64,000 bases of DNA from Tanypteryx hageni (taxonomy: Eukaryota; Arthropoda; Insecta; Odonata; Petaluridae). This document shows positions 21,833 through 33,945 of the stretch, one piece after another (positions within the stretch are counted from its first letter, which is position 1; each line of letters opens with the position of its first letter). The position numbers were made by a program, and so were the translations under genes. Under the pieces are notes generated by a model, which was not told the origin of the DNA, did not search any database, and saw only the letters and a program-made list of their open reading frames with translations. Location: contig CM054116.1 of the NCBI GenBank assembly GCA_028673005.1, positions 136,515,681 to 136,579,680 of the forward strand, read 5' to 3'.

Positions 21833-22454
21833 GATGCAGCATGTAACTAAACGTCCTATGCACAAATAGAAAGGTTTGTCCTTTCCTTGTACTTTGCAAA
21901 ATTCATAATTCTACAAAACAAATGTCCATCTTTATCATAAAAATGTTTACACAAATAGTCCGCATGAATACAGAATGTCACATCCACAAACACTAAAATT
22001 TCGTAACCAACTCATGACAACATACTTCCACACCTTCTCGAATGTTATTATTTCTAACAGGTTGGCCAACTTATCAAAATATCGATATTTAATCACATGC
22101 AATATTCTTTTCTGATGTGAGATATAGCGGGGTTTAAACTGAACGCATAATCTATTGCTGCGTTGGTAATCCACGTGAATAATTAATCTTTGTTCTTGTA
22201 AATTTAGCCTTTGGACACCAATTTTAATGAAATATATTCTACTGAAAGATTTTGAAGACTGAAACACCATCCGAAATGAGTAAAAAATCTTAATTAATTT
22301 CTACTAGAATTTTTGATTCGAATTATAGTAACTTCTGAACTGTAGACCCTTCACTAGTATCAAAACTTAGTATCATAAGAATAATTTAATATTATATAAG
22401 TACACAGTAAATATTTAATTAAAGGGCACCAAAGAAAAATTCCTCGAGAAAAAA
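21833..22454. other. Upstream flank of the TMEM267-like gene
   Basis: Holds a 107-codon minus-strand frame (21947-22270) that I do not recognise. It may be 5' UTR or chance. No other feature seen. Confidence 0.35.
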
Positions 22455-23150
22455 AGATTTTGATTATCTTGTATCGAACGGGCGTTAACGGCAAGAAATG
22501 GAACTACGTAGTGAACATGTTTATTTCTCATAGACCTTCTCTTTGATGGCGTTTGCTTTGCCGTAGGCGCCTAGCACAACTTAAATCTCCCGATAAAACA
22601 ATTATTCTGTCGATTTATTTAAGAATAAATCTATCAAAAAGTTTATTTGAACGAAAAGAAATAGGCAACACGTCTTATAAATTAACAAAAATGTTTGTTG
22701 TTTTGCTTTCAAGATTACCACCATTAAATGGAAGTTAGATCTGATCAAATTAATAGGCAACAGATCACTCGTAGTTGTTGGATCATTTCAAAGACTACTA
22801 CCCCTAGCATTGTATTCGAACTAGACATATGGCCACGAAAATTTCCTTTATCATTTATAAAAATTCCTCTTGTAAACCCGAATACAACAAAAATTTTTGT
22901 TAATTTATATGTATTGTCAATTTCTTTCCGCCCAAATAAACTTTTTGATATAAATATTCTTAAACAAATCAACAGAATAATTGGTTTATCTGGAGATTTA
23001 AGTCCTGCCGGGCGCCTGCGGCAGTGCAAACACCGTAAAAGTGAAGGGGTGAAGGCCTATGAGAAATAAACATATACACTACGTAGTTCAATTTCTTGCC
23101 ACTCAGAGTGTCACGTTCAATACAAGATAACCAAGATTTTATAATCCAAT
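22455..23150. repeat. Long inverted repeat (foldback), arms about 250 bp
   Basis: The left arm runs from about 22455 (TTTTGATTATCTTGTATCGAA) to about 22710, the right arm from about 22870 to 23150 as its complement (TTCAATACAAGATAACCAAGA). Shared landmarks include AACTACGTAGTG, ATGTTTATTTCTCATAG and CGTAGGCGCC/GGGCGCCTGCGG. The arms differ at scattered positions. Non-coding, no clear TSD. Confidence 0.7.
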
Positions 23151-24851
23151 GTGTGCAAAAAAGCGTATATAGATGAATTTGTACTGGCAGGAAAAAGACA
23201 AACAATACTATTAAAAATAATATATGCATGTCGAGATGACTCTGCCAGGCGCAAATATTGCACGTCTTTTGTTTTTCTCAATTGATGCGTGGTGTTACTG
23301 GAGCACGGTGTTTTAATTTATCGAGAATTTTGAAGCGTAACGGCAATAAATTAAGGTCCCCTTTGATGATTCGGCAAATAGAGTTAATTAGGAGACAGGT
23401 TTTAAAACCACATTTAACCTTTCAGATACCAAAGGCTTTAATACAATAGGCTTATAAATGTTGCTGAATTACTGCTAATACTGGGTGGTTTTTCCAAATA
23501 GTATATTTGCGCAGTTCCAAAATGAAAATGTTTTCGTCTATCCAAAGTAAATCATCCTTAAATGGAAATTAAACGTTGCAGTTTCGTCTGACCTCAATTG
23601 AATCTCCAACATGGGAGGTCACATATCAAGCAAAGGCTAATTCAATTAAGATATTTAACACTTAGATAAAGAACAGCAGAAGATAAAGGTACTACAGTAG
23701 ATATATTCATTATCCCCACTTATTATTATTTGATGACCGATTGTTGCACCTTACAATGAGGCATGGAAAAATATACATGGGATACCACAAATTTATTTCA
23801 TGATAGAGATTAACTGAATTAAAGCCAAAAGGGACAAATATACCAAAACCTTGTCAACTAAGGCATCAAAAAGCATTTCTTTAAATTCAAAATATTAAGG
23901 CAAAAACAACACTGAAAACTTGATCCCAATTATTTCACATAAACAAATGTTTACAAAATATAATATATACATAACAAATCTCGGCAATGCACAGTAGCAT
24001 TCTCATCACTGCCATAGTTCCAATAAATATTCTATTTCTATGCACAGTTTCTACTGTGGCAATAATATTTGAGGTAGATAGTCTGAGTAAATACATTTAC
24101 TTTCATTGGATTTGAAAATTTAGCTTTTCTTGGATTCCAAAAATGTTCAAGCTGACCTGAGGACTTAAATGAGCTCAACAAGTAAAATACACAACATTCT
24201 TCCAGTCAAACTTGAATTTAATCTAAGAATCCTTATCTCAATATAATTTTAAAAGCATCCTGTGCGGGTTCTTGTGTATTTCTTGGGTGACAAGTTGTCC
24301 ATGAACTTTGAATAATGAATTCAGAAAATAAAACTCAATCAGCAGTTTGGAATCCTTAATTTAACAGTTTTGTCCATCACACCATCTGCATAACATTCTT
24401 TAAGTGAAGAAGCAACAAAAAAATAATAAAAGTATCTTTTAAAATCAACATATAGATATATTTTTCTCTGATTCATAACAATAAAAAGTTCAATAAGTAG
24501 CATACAAGGAGAAATTCATAAAATATTTATATAAAATAGGAAATTCATCACTAATGGAAACACTATTTATAGTAAATGTAACAGAAGGAATTACAAAGCG
24601 TAAATATTCATTTTATCAACTGAAATTTATCAAAATTATACCACCAATTTTTCTAACATAAGACCATTATATTTTTGTAAATTTCATGATCTACTATTTT
24701 TACATGTGCAAATAAGCATCTTATAAGAAATATTACTTATTCAACAGCACCTTCATTCACTTCACATAACATTGGTCTGGCTGTAGTTCCTCATCACAGA
24801 TTGCTGCCCGAGATAGTAGTCTTATACACCAAAATAGGCAACAAGCCTCTG
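23151..24851. other. Intergenic and possible ferredoxin 3' UTR
   Basis: AT-rich; no coding exon recognised. TTTATT near 23790 reads AATAAA on the minus strand, a possible distal poly(A) signal for the ferredoxin gene. Confidence 0.35.
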
Positions 24852-27006
24852 TCAGTTGCTACGGGCGTCATTTACAGTGGCTGGAACTCGAACTTCTAAA
24901 CCATCTAAAGATTTGGTCATGATGATTTGGCATCCGAGTCTGGATCTGTGGATATTAGAAAATATTAAGCAAGTTTACAACTTGCTGCTACCTTTGGTGA
25001 TTTTTCACCATTGAAGTGGATATTCCTTAAGAGACTACAAGTATTTTCACTTCTCATGGACAAACACAGAAGAAATACATCAAACAAATTGAATGGATTA
25101 CTGAAATATTATGTTCCATCAGTAATCAGGATATCACATATAGAACATCTAAGTTGGTGTTGCTCAATATAGCTCACATTAAAATTGTTACTAAGATTAC
25201 TCCCTCCTACCTAATACCTGATTCATTGTTTTAAAATTTCAAAAGTATTTTGAATTATCATTAATTTTTTAAAAAGACATTCTTAATTTTAAATTAACGT
25301 ATGAGGTACCTCTGATAGAGCATAAATTCATTTTCCAAAATATTAACAGCAACCTTCAAAAACAAAAACGTATTACTCATCCTTGTCAAGAGTAAATTCA
25401 AATAAATTTAGCAAGAACTGGAATATTTTGACGGCAGTAAGTCGGGCAAAGGCTAAAATACTTGGAAAAATAGCGTATCCTTACAATAACAATAAACCTA
25501 ATACAAAAGTATGGCACAATTCTATGGAAAATAAAAGAACAGACTTTATGAGTAAATAAAATTTTGGAACAAAAATTGAATTATGTGAACCAGAAATGCT
25601 GATAAATAACAATAACTGACAAAAGCATCTCATATATTGCAATTCCTTAAAACATGAAATTAAACTATAGCTATAAAATTTACTGAAAACAGCAATTTTG
25701 GAGAGCTACCAAATACAATTAAGAAGCAAATAATTTCCAGGATATTTTTCAAAATATTTTCTTTCTCAATTCACCTACATACCTAAAAGATAATTGGTAA
25801 AGCTAGGACAAACATATTGTAAACGTTTTGTACGATAACTAATACATACATTTTTTCAAACCCGTTTTCAGAACATGTTGGCCATGAGGGTCACAAGTAT
25901 GAAGTGATTCATACTATCGACTAATAATTGGGTTTCATGGAGAGAAAGCCCTAAACTTGCTATTCTATTCTCAAAATGCAATAAATAACTGCAATTTTAA
26001 ATACATTTCTCGCGTACCAATCATGATTAAAGCTATTTGAACTTACAACATTACTTCAAAAGATAAATTTAACCACTCCAACAATTAAGTACATACAACA
26101 TAAATGGTAGAGCCTGAGCTGCCCTTATCACTTAAGTAATTTACACCTTTAATGAGAGAAAAACAACTAATTTTCGGTGACTCTTGGGAAAATAATACTC
26201 GTCTGTAAAACATATTTAAGAATTAGATTGCTGTTCCGCTATGGCATACAAATCCCAAAAAGGCGATGAGGATCAGGAATTACAGTGCCTTTATTATCTC
26301 ACAAGGACAAAGTTAACATAACACTCATCTTTATTATGGCAACAACATAAACGCTTATTAGGTTCTCGGAAAAATAAATATTATAAATAATTTTTTTTAA
26401 ATTTGCTTTCGTATTTTTTTATATGCAATCTTACGTGTCGGTTAGATCGTAGGCTAGATCTAACATATCCATTTCCTCGTCGGTGGGTTTACTAGGGAGA
26501 CGATCGTAGTCGTCCTTCTTCAATATTAAATGACAAGTAGAACAGGTTAAAGTACCTTCACAAGCACCTTAAAAATATAAATTTCATATTAACAATGGTC
26601 ACACCTACACAGAAGTGTACTTAGAAATTAGTATGCTCTCCTTACCATATCCATCCAAATCAACTTCGTTATTCACAACAATATCTAGGAGACTGTCACC
26701 TTCTTTCCCTTTGGCTTTTATTCGTTCTCCATTTGCTTTAACGAACGTAACTTCCACCCTACAATGAACATAAAATATTACTTGTCGCAAAAGCAAATAC
26801 CTATCTTGGACAATCTTTTTGAAAAAGCGGGACAAACAGAACACTTACTCTTCTTTTTTTAGTTGCGGTTGGGTAAGAGAAACATTACGTGATAAAGGAT
26901 TTCTTACTGTACACCTCAAAACGGACTTCGAAGATAAATGGCTGGCAGTTCTAACTGAATTCGTTCCTCTTAATAACATTATTTTCACAAAACCTGCAAC
27001 AGCCAT
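24852..27006 (-). CDS. FDX1: Mitochondrial adrenodoxin-type [2Fe-2S] ferredoxin, four exons
   Basis: Coding exons: 26849-27006, 26646-26758, 26435-26567 and 24852-24945, giving 165 residues with all splice phases consistent (2, 1, 2) and GT-AG introns. ATG at 27006 has a good context (GAAATGG). Residues 1-50 are rich in Arg, Ser and Leu with no acidic residue until the end, as in a mitochondrial presequence. The ferredoxin fold starts at [12 protein letters not shown]. Cluster ligands are Cys93, Cys99, Cys102 ([10 protein letters not shown]) and Cys140 (SRLGCQI). [15 protein letters not shown] is the acidic partner-binding helix of adrenodoxins, and the end [13 protein letters not shown] resembles FDX1 more than FDX2. 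It passes electrons from ferredoxin reductase to mitochondrial P450s and, in this family, to Fe-S cluster assembly. Intron 3 is 1489 bases; the others are short. Confidence 0.95.
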
Positions 27007-28264
27007 TTCAAACCAATTTCTTCTAGCAAAATATATCACAGTCGTTGAACAGCTAACTCTCAGCAGTTACTGATGCGAGATGCAATCTAAGTAGTGACAC
27101 CAACGTATGAAGTTAGAATCATTTCCCTCGGATACGCAAATTGGAGCGACCTTGGGTCTAATCAGATACGGTGAGTGAGTTCAAATCGTTCAAATGCTTG
27201 CAGAAGGGGTGACTTGGTTTGCATGCTTTTACTTGACATAAATTTCCCAATTTGTATAGTATTTCAAGAATGTCTGTTCTTGCTGTTGAACGTAGAACAA
27301 CTCATCGACGATTTGAAATTATTTCAAAATAGTGTTTTTGTCGTGAAGCCGTGAGGCTGATTTTTAAACATACGATGCGATCTGAAGGGCACTCATCTCT
27401 GATATTAGATTTATTAAAAGTTTTCTTTGGTACAAACATTTTAAATTTTGAATAGCTGTTTTACCAATAAAATTTTTGCCACAAACTTACAACTTCAAAC
27501 GGAGTAAACACTTAAAAGAAATTACTATCAATGATATAAGGATTAAAGGCCAAAATGCTGAATATAAACTGAACTGTCATGAACCTTTGATAGAGAAGAA
27601 TTTAGCAGTTGATAATGCTTTAGTTTTGGCGTAAATAAGAGCCTGAAAATATTTTCAGAGCATATGTAGACGAACAAAATATATGCATACCTAGGTAGTA
27701 CGTATTTGAATTGATCAACTAACTTTAAAAGAAAAATGAACACGTAATGGTTAAAAGAAAAGAAGATAAACTGGAATAAACAAGAGAAACGCGACGGAAA
27801 GCATAACTAATAACATAATTATTTGAATTCGAAAGTTGAAAAAAAAACAATTACAACCTCGTGGTATCAAATGCAGGTAAGTGAATATATAAGATACCTG
27901 GAGCCAGAAGTGAGCTGAATGGCTACATCACGCAGCCTTCTTCAAAGAATGTTAATGAGAATATACGGTTACCATATTTTTAATCTTACTCCCCAGACAA
28001 CAGCACACAAAAATCCGGATAAAACCTGGACTTATAAAATTTAACTTTTTAAGCACAAAAAATTGTATTGTGGTGTTATATAAATAAAGGAAATATAATT
28101 AAGCCTTATTAAAGTAAACTGTTGAATGTAAATGTTTTTATTGCTTAAACATTTAAGCATAAAAATATCATAAAATGCTATAATACTTAAAATGTCATGT
28201 GTTATTATGACTCGTTATCCGAAACAATTTTGGCGATGCAGGCTAAATAAATATATAACATAGG
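27007..28264. other. Upstream flank of the ferredoxin gene and intergenic DNA
   Basis: No convincing exon, repeat family or RNA gene seen. The first few hundred bases should hold the ferredoxin promoter; I saw no clear core element. Confidence 0.35.
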
Positions 28265-29179
28265 CAGGGCCGGCCAAGTACTTTCGGGGGCCCAGATGCA
28301 AGCAAGTTTTTGGGGCCCCCCCTATGTGACAATACCTGCCATTTTGTACATAAATGATACAGCTTAGAGAGAACATGTACTTATAATTATGAAGTAACTA
28401 TAATGATAATTAATTTAATAAAAAAGCAAAAATTTCTTTAAATATGTAAATACTAGTAGTTGGTGCTTACATACTGCAAGCATTTCATCTCACCTTGAAA
28501 AAACAATCATTTTTCAGACAGACATCATTACAAATATTCTTTCAATTCTTAAGATTTCACCTCCGCAGCGATTTCCGTTTTTCCCACATGTATAAATAAT
28601 AGTAAAAAAAATTTCAGCTCCGTAGCAGATTCGGAAATGCCTAAACCCTGAAAATTTGTTTAAACAATTGTAAATTTTTAGCGGCCGCATTGTTGCACTT
28701 TTTCATGATTTTCGTGCATTGTGGCGGCCGTTAAAAATTATTTAACTTTAAACAATTAGAAAAATATTATTTTACTTCTAGAAATGCTACAACTTTAAAA
28801 TTTGGCTAAAATGTGTAGCATTAGTACCCCATAATGGAGAAAGTATAAAATTTTTAAAATTGCAACATTTGGGGATTTTAAAAAAATATTGTTTTTACAT
28901 GTGGGAAAAACGAAAATCGCTGCGGAGTTGAAATCTTTAGAATTAAAAGAATATTTGCAATGATGAAATGTCTGTCTGAAAAATGAATATTTTTTCAAGG
29001 TGAGATGAAATGCTTGCAGTATGCAAGCACCAACTACTAGTATGTTATATCCTCCTCTGTAAGGAACGTCTATATAGAATGATATTATTTATATTTACTC
29101 AACATTTGGGGACCCCTAAAAATCGGGAGCCCGGATGCCTTGCAGCGTCCACTGCACCCCCCCCCCTTGGCCGGCCCTG
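28265..29179. mobile_element. Non-autonomous hAT-like element, TSD AACATAG(G/T)
   Basis: CAGGGCCGGCCAAGTAC at the left and CCTTGGCCGGCCCTG at the right. The flanks AACATAGG (28257-28264) and AACATAGT (29180-29187) match at 7 of 8. Inside the GC-rich ends lies an AT-rich foldback (28450-29050) of a family also present at 5365-6170. Non-coding. Confidence 0.8.
28450..29050. repeat. Foldback nested in the hAT-like element
   Basis: TACTAGTAGTTGGTGCTTAC at the left is mirrored by GCAAGCACCAACTACTAGTA at the right. Further mirrored blocks include CATTTCATCTCACCTTGAAA and CAGCGATTT-CGTTTTTCCCACATG. Arms are about 250 bases. Non-coding. Confidence 0.8.
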
Positions 29180-29294
29180 AACATAGTTACAGGAATATAC
29201 AATTTTATGCATATCTTGAATAATATATACAAAAATATTCACTTTAAACCAAACTTCACCAATTAAATTCGAAATAAAAGAAACTGATTATTAA

Positions 29295-29469
29295 AACAAA
29301 ATGGAAAAGTATACTCTATAAACGGAATACCCAGAGATTTCAAAGGCCTTCTAAATTGGAAATACATACAAAACGACATCAAAAGATTCTTGAATTTTTA
29401 TACACGAAATTAAAATCGTAATTATGTGTTATCGAGGACTATTTTGTGGCAAATGTTGTCCTATATACG
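29295..29469. repeat. Copy of the GGAAAAGTATACTC repeat family
   Basis: GGAAAAGTATACTCTATAAA through AGAGATTTCAAAGGC to AAATGTTGTCCTATATACG follows the same order as at 6700 and 37065. The right end is cut by hAT-type DNA that begins CAGGAGCGGCCCGAGG at 29470. Confidence 0.65.
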
Positions 29470-29635
29470 CAGGAGCGGCCCGAGGAATTTCGACGCCCCG
29501 TGCGAGATAGCACTCCAGCGCCCCCCTCCGTTAATCTTTGTTGAGATATTTACAAAGTACAAGTTAATTTATACATAATTCTGTAAATAGTATTGATAAT
29601 GAAAAATTAAAATGAATGCCATGAAGATTCTAGCC
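29470..29635. mobile_element. End of a hAT-like element, other end not found
   Basis: CAGGAGCGGCCC followed by a GC-rich run (ACGCCCCGTGCGAGAT) is the usual look of a hAT terminus, and it directly abuts the dispersed repeat. I could not find the opposite end or a TSD. Confidence 0.35.
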
Positions 29636-30703
29636 CAGGGGTGGGGAACCGGCGGCCTTTTGTGATACTCAGTGCGGCCTTTTGCATACTTTTCTAAGCA
29701 TACTCAAACTCATATATGATTTTAACATGAAAGTTACAGAAAGAACAAACAAGAGATATGTATTTTGCATCAACAGAATCTTTGCGCCAAATCTTGTTTT
29801 AAATGACATATTATGTATAGTTATTGGTATTGTGAACTACATTCGAGCAAATGCTTCACGGCATCGCCAGTTTCGCACCATGCTTCAATATGACGTTGAA
29901 GCATTTAGTGTAGATCTTCCAAACCATTAAGTGAGCTGGTTGTCACAAGGTCAATACTAGAAAATCTTTTAACTTTGCGAAAACAAGTCACGAGCTTTTT
30001 CAAAGAACAGAATGAACCTTGTGAAATTTTGAATAAAGATTTCTGCAGAAATGTTTCATTTTTGTGTGATTTAATGTAAAAACAAAATCATTTGAATACT
30101 TCTCTACAAGGTAAAACTAAATTCATATATGAAATTTTGCAGCAAATTCAGTCATTTCGGAAGAAGTTGAATTTTTTCAAAATTGGCCTTATCAGATCAA
30201 TTGTTTCAGCCGAGCATTTTCCTGGACTGGCAAAGGTAATTGCTAAACAAGATACGAATAAAAACTTGCAAAATTGGAATATGAATGAATATATAGGTGT
30301 TTTAGACTCCTTGATTAAAGAATACAATGACAGATTTAAAGATTTTGAGAAACATGATGCCACACTGAGGTTAGCTTTCTAGCCACATCTGGTTGATGTC
30401 TCGAATGCACCTGAGGATTTGCAGATGGAGTTGATTGAGAGCTCGGAAGATAACATTCTAAAGACTCTATTCAACAGTAAAAAGGATCCCATTGAAATAT
30501 GGAAGAACGCTGTTGAATACCCACGACTGCATCAATATGCTCGTCGTTTAGTCTCTTGTTTTGGCACAACCCATTGTTGTGAATCAACATTTTCACATAT
30601 GGCTCAAATCGAGACGTGTCTGAGATCACAGATGACAAACACTCACCTGGAAGACCAATTGAAGCTAAAGACAACAATGCTGGAACCAAATATCAAGTTC
30701 TAA
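29636..30703 (+). pseudogene. hAT transposase C-terminal half, Charlie/GTF2IRD2-like
   Basis: CAGGGGTGGGGAACCGGCGG at 29636 looks like a Charlie-type TIR. The coding remains start near 29760 with IVIGIVNYIRANASRHRQF (end of the catalytic core). After stops, 30092-30380 gives LQGKTKFIYEILQQIQSFRK, and 30419-30703 gives MQMELIESSEDNILKTLFNS and the dimerisation part LVSCFGTTHCCESTFSHMAQ. Order and motifs match the GTF2IRD2/EPM2AIP1 type of hAT transposase. Several stops and one shift make it inactive. A foldback element inserted just after its stop codon. Confidence 0.7.
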
Positions 30704-30791
30704 GTGGGTAATTGATAGTAGCTCAATAACTTTGGCCAAAACTAACAAAAGTAGAATACTCCTTTAGCCAAAACAACTAGAGGGCTGCAAA

Positions 30792-30832
30792 ACCCAATGC
30801 ATTTCGCCCACAAGGTGGGCATCGTCAGGGGT
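30792..30832 (-). ncRNA. Hammerhead-ribozyme-like motif in the opposite arm
   Basis: The mirror copy of the motif at 31032-31072 on the other strand, with the same core and helix II and no difference that I saw. Confidence 0.45.
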
Positions 30833-31031
30833 AGAACCTGTTTCAACAGTGACTGGAAGCCAACTGCCAGGTTGAAACGGAAAGTATTAAGAAGACGACC
30901 GAGAAACAAGCGAAACGCGGAAAGATTTTTCGGCGTGTGTGTCGTTTAAATCTGTCAATTTGTATAGGGTCTTGTTGAAATCTGTGTTTCAACCTGGCAG
31001 TTGGCTTCCAGTCACTGTTGAAACAGGTTCT

Positions 31032-31072
31032 ACCCCTGACGATGCCCACCTTGTGGGCGAAATGCATTGGGT
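31032..31072 (+). ncRNA. Hammerhead-ribozyme-like motif
   Basis: Core CTGACGA (31036-31042), helix II GCCCAC/GTGGGC with loop CTT (one extra U at its base), then GAAA, a minimal helix III (AT/AT), a candidate cleavage site AUU (31066-31068), and helix I ACCC/GGGT. This resembles the minimal type I hammerheads described in Penelope-like elements. Activity is inference. Confidence 0.45.
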
Positions 31073-31184
31073 TTTGCAGCCCTCTAGTTGTTTTGGCTAA
31101 AGGAGTATTCTACTTTTGTTTGTTTTGTTTCTAAGTGGGTGTTTACTCTTATCACTTATCCGTTATTTTGAAATATTTGATTTA

Positions 31185-31560
31185 ATATTTGATAAATGTA
31201 AAAATGTACTGAAATAAAGTTGTAGAAATTTTAATTTTCTACAACCTTTGTATGAAACATTTCTCCGTAAAATGCATTGTTTAAGAGATATCTTATATTA
31301 TTAGCTGTCACCACCTACCGACGACTATTTTTAACAATTAACACTTAGTTACGTCTTAGTTAGTTACGCTCCTTTTTCTTTTCTCAATTGTTGGAGCTTT
31401 GTGGCTATATTCAATATCAGAAGGCTATGGTTTGAGTTTATTTCTGATCTTGGTAAAGTCTAAAATTTTCTCGCAGTTTCTTAAAATATTTATTTTTATT
31501 ATGTAACCTATTTGGAATTTTAAAAAAATATTACAGGTATGGAGAAATCAGATTTTTTCA
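31185..31560 (+). repeat. Dispersed repeat copy without MITE (empty-site paralogue of 61740-62440)
   Basis: Reading forward it matches the complement of 62160-62440 (TTTCTACAACCTTTG, ATGCATTGTTTAAGAGATATC, TTTTCTCGCAGTTTCTTAAA) and then of 61745-61800. At ATGTAACCTATTTGG it has one copy of the octamer that is duplicated around the MITE at 61802-62142. Confidence 0.7.
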
Positions 31561-33945
31561 TGAAAACAACACTTTCTCTATACTTCGTATATGGAGAAAG
31601 CAAAAATCATATTTAGTCTGTAGCCCGTTTATCTCTATGCATAGACCATGGTATATACCGTCGTCTGATTTTGATTACATTTTGTATTTTGAAAATGTAT
31701 AAAAATAGAAGACAAATTTACATTCTAGCCAAATCTCCCTTTCAGGAAAGGAAGGAAGTATAAAAATCCCTCATGACTTTCTTCATATCTGTAATATTTC
31801 TACGGTTTGGGTTTACTTTTGTTCGTTGTAAACTTCAAAATTTTCTCGCAGTTCCTTAAAATATTAATTACCATTTAACCATTAGGAAGTTTTACTTTCT
31901 CCATACGTAGTATAGGGGAAAGTATTGGTTTCGCCAAGATCCGGTATACATATCATCAAATGTCGTTTATGATAGAATTTTCGCTGGTGTAGCCACTATG
32001 GCGACTTGAATCTTTCCATTAAATGTTCCGCTCTCTCCCAAATTACCAACACCCTTTTCAGAAGTGCATTATCAAATGAAGCGGAATGCAATTACGTTAA
32101 CTGCCATTCGTTATTATTATGAAGATATTATGAGGTTATTAAAAAGTGTACGCTTAAAGATGGGACTGATTGGATATTTGAAGGAGATGAAAACGGATTT
32201 TACTACAATAAGAGAAGACGAAGAGAAAAGAGAGCCACCGAAAATGCTTCGGATTGCGATTAGAAGAAAACATATGATCGCAGGAATGAATGGAAATAGA
32301 TCGCACTAATATCGTGTATGAAAACATCGAGATACCTAAAAAACTTACATATAACACCAAGCAAGGCAGAATTAAAAGTTGTGTACAGACAAACGGTTTA
32401 TTATGGATGCTACAGCCACATACGGCGCAATCTCTATCGAGGGCAGGGGGAGACATAGAGCGAGAAAAAAATATCGAAAACATCCAACAGATTATGATAA
32501 GAAAATAGATTAAATAAATGCTATAAATTCCCGGCAAAGGAAAGATAAACGTCACAAAAGAAAATAATAAGCGAGAGAAGAGATGGACAACATGTCCGTT
32601 ATAGCCGAGTTTTTAGTATACCTTTCAGAATGGAAATAGGCTTTTATATGCAGTTTCTTTGTTGTGTCCGTCTGTTCCACCCTATTAACCTTTGAACCAA
32701 CTGACCAATTTCCATGACGTTTGGTGGAAATCTCCTGCTACTGGGGCCGAGATCCCGAAAAAAGTTTTTGTTTTTGTTGCGAAGATTGAAAGTCCCGGGT
32801 TCGATTCCAGGAACTTTCCTTCCCATTCGATTTACATGGGAAATCTGAAAATAATCGTGCAGGGTAATTTTCTATTGCACATTAAAATGTCTTAATAGTT
32901 GTAATATCGGAGCGGAATTGGTACTACTCTCTGAGAAAAGGAATAGAGATTCTAATTTTAACCGTAGAAATTTGCTTATTGATCGTATTTCTTAGAATTT
33001 TGCGTAAATACTGGCGTTTATGCATTATTTATCACTCACTACGAGATCGTTGCTATTGCAACGACTATTTTTGGACTCGGAATCAGTATAGTCTAGTTTT
33101 GGTACATACACGCGATATTTTTGCCGCACAAATACGCGTGATCAAATTAGCTTTCCGTTCCAGTGTATTTGTGATATTTTTAATGCTAAATTCTGAAATT
33201 TGGAAACACAAAGAGCAACTTGCCAGCGGTGATCTTAAAGCTAACATTTGATTTAAAATAATTATGTGGTAAGTAGGCAACATAAATTCTGTTTGAATCA
33301 TCTTATTCTCGAATGTTTTAATATTGCATGATGAACGATCGTCCAAAACCGAAAACTATCGTATGCTTGTTATACTTCGTTCAGCCAAGAAATTAATGAA
33401 ATGGGATAACTTTCAAAACTTGAGACAGTTCATGTACTGTTGATAACAACGATAACGCCTCTAAACTGCTGCATCATTGACAAGATAATTTTATAAAATC
33501 TTCAGCTTCGATAATCTTTTATCTACACGAGGCGCAATAATTGAAGTGAAAAGCAGGATTCTAAAGATATACCAATCAATTCGAATAAACACTTTTAAGG
33601 ATTTTTTAAGTTCTATAAACAGGAGAATGCTCTCGAATTGGAATCAGAGAAGATACCAACGGAATTATGCATCATTCGAATTACAATTTTTCATCGCAAC
33701 ATAAGTAGTCTTGCGAGGTTTCAGGGGTTCTACCTTCGATTATCTCATTTTTTAATAAAATACAAAGATAATAACTTAAATCTTATGAAACAATCTTCTT
33801 CATATAGAAAGTTAAAAAAATATCGACATTGTAGCTTAACTTCGCATTTGGAGTTATTTTGTCAGGGAGCATATTGCTGGGTTCGTGTTAACTAGCTGGG
33901 ACCACATCCGGAACTGACCGCTGTACAGACCTCACAACTGTCATT
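31561..33945. other. Gene-free repetitive DNA
   Basis: Contains CTTTCTCTATACTTCGTATATGG-type short inverted repeats near 31573, a further TTTTCTCGCAGTTCCTTAAA block near 31845, and a B-box-like GGGTTCGATTCC near 32797. Open frames here are short and unlike any protein I know. Confidence 0.4.

Larger units (their letters stand above)
30710..31128. mobile_element. Foldback element with two hammerhead-like motifs, 12-bp TSD
   Basis: Perfect 12-bp duplications TTCTAAGTGGGT at 30698-30709 and 31129-31140. The arms (about 30742-30870 and 30985-31120) are near-perfect inverted repeats containing AACTAGAGGGCTGCAAAACC. A second member lies at 42716-42893. Long TSDs and paired inverted ends with a hammerhead core fit Penelope-like or other target-primed retroelements; no coding region is present. 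Confidence 0.7.
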
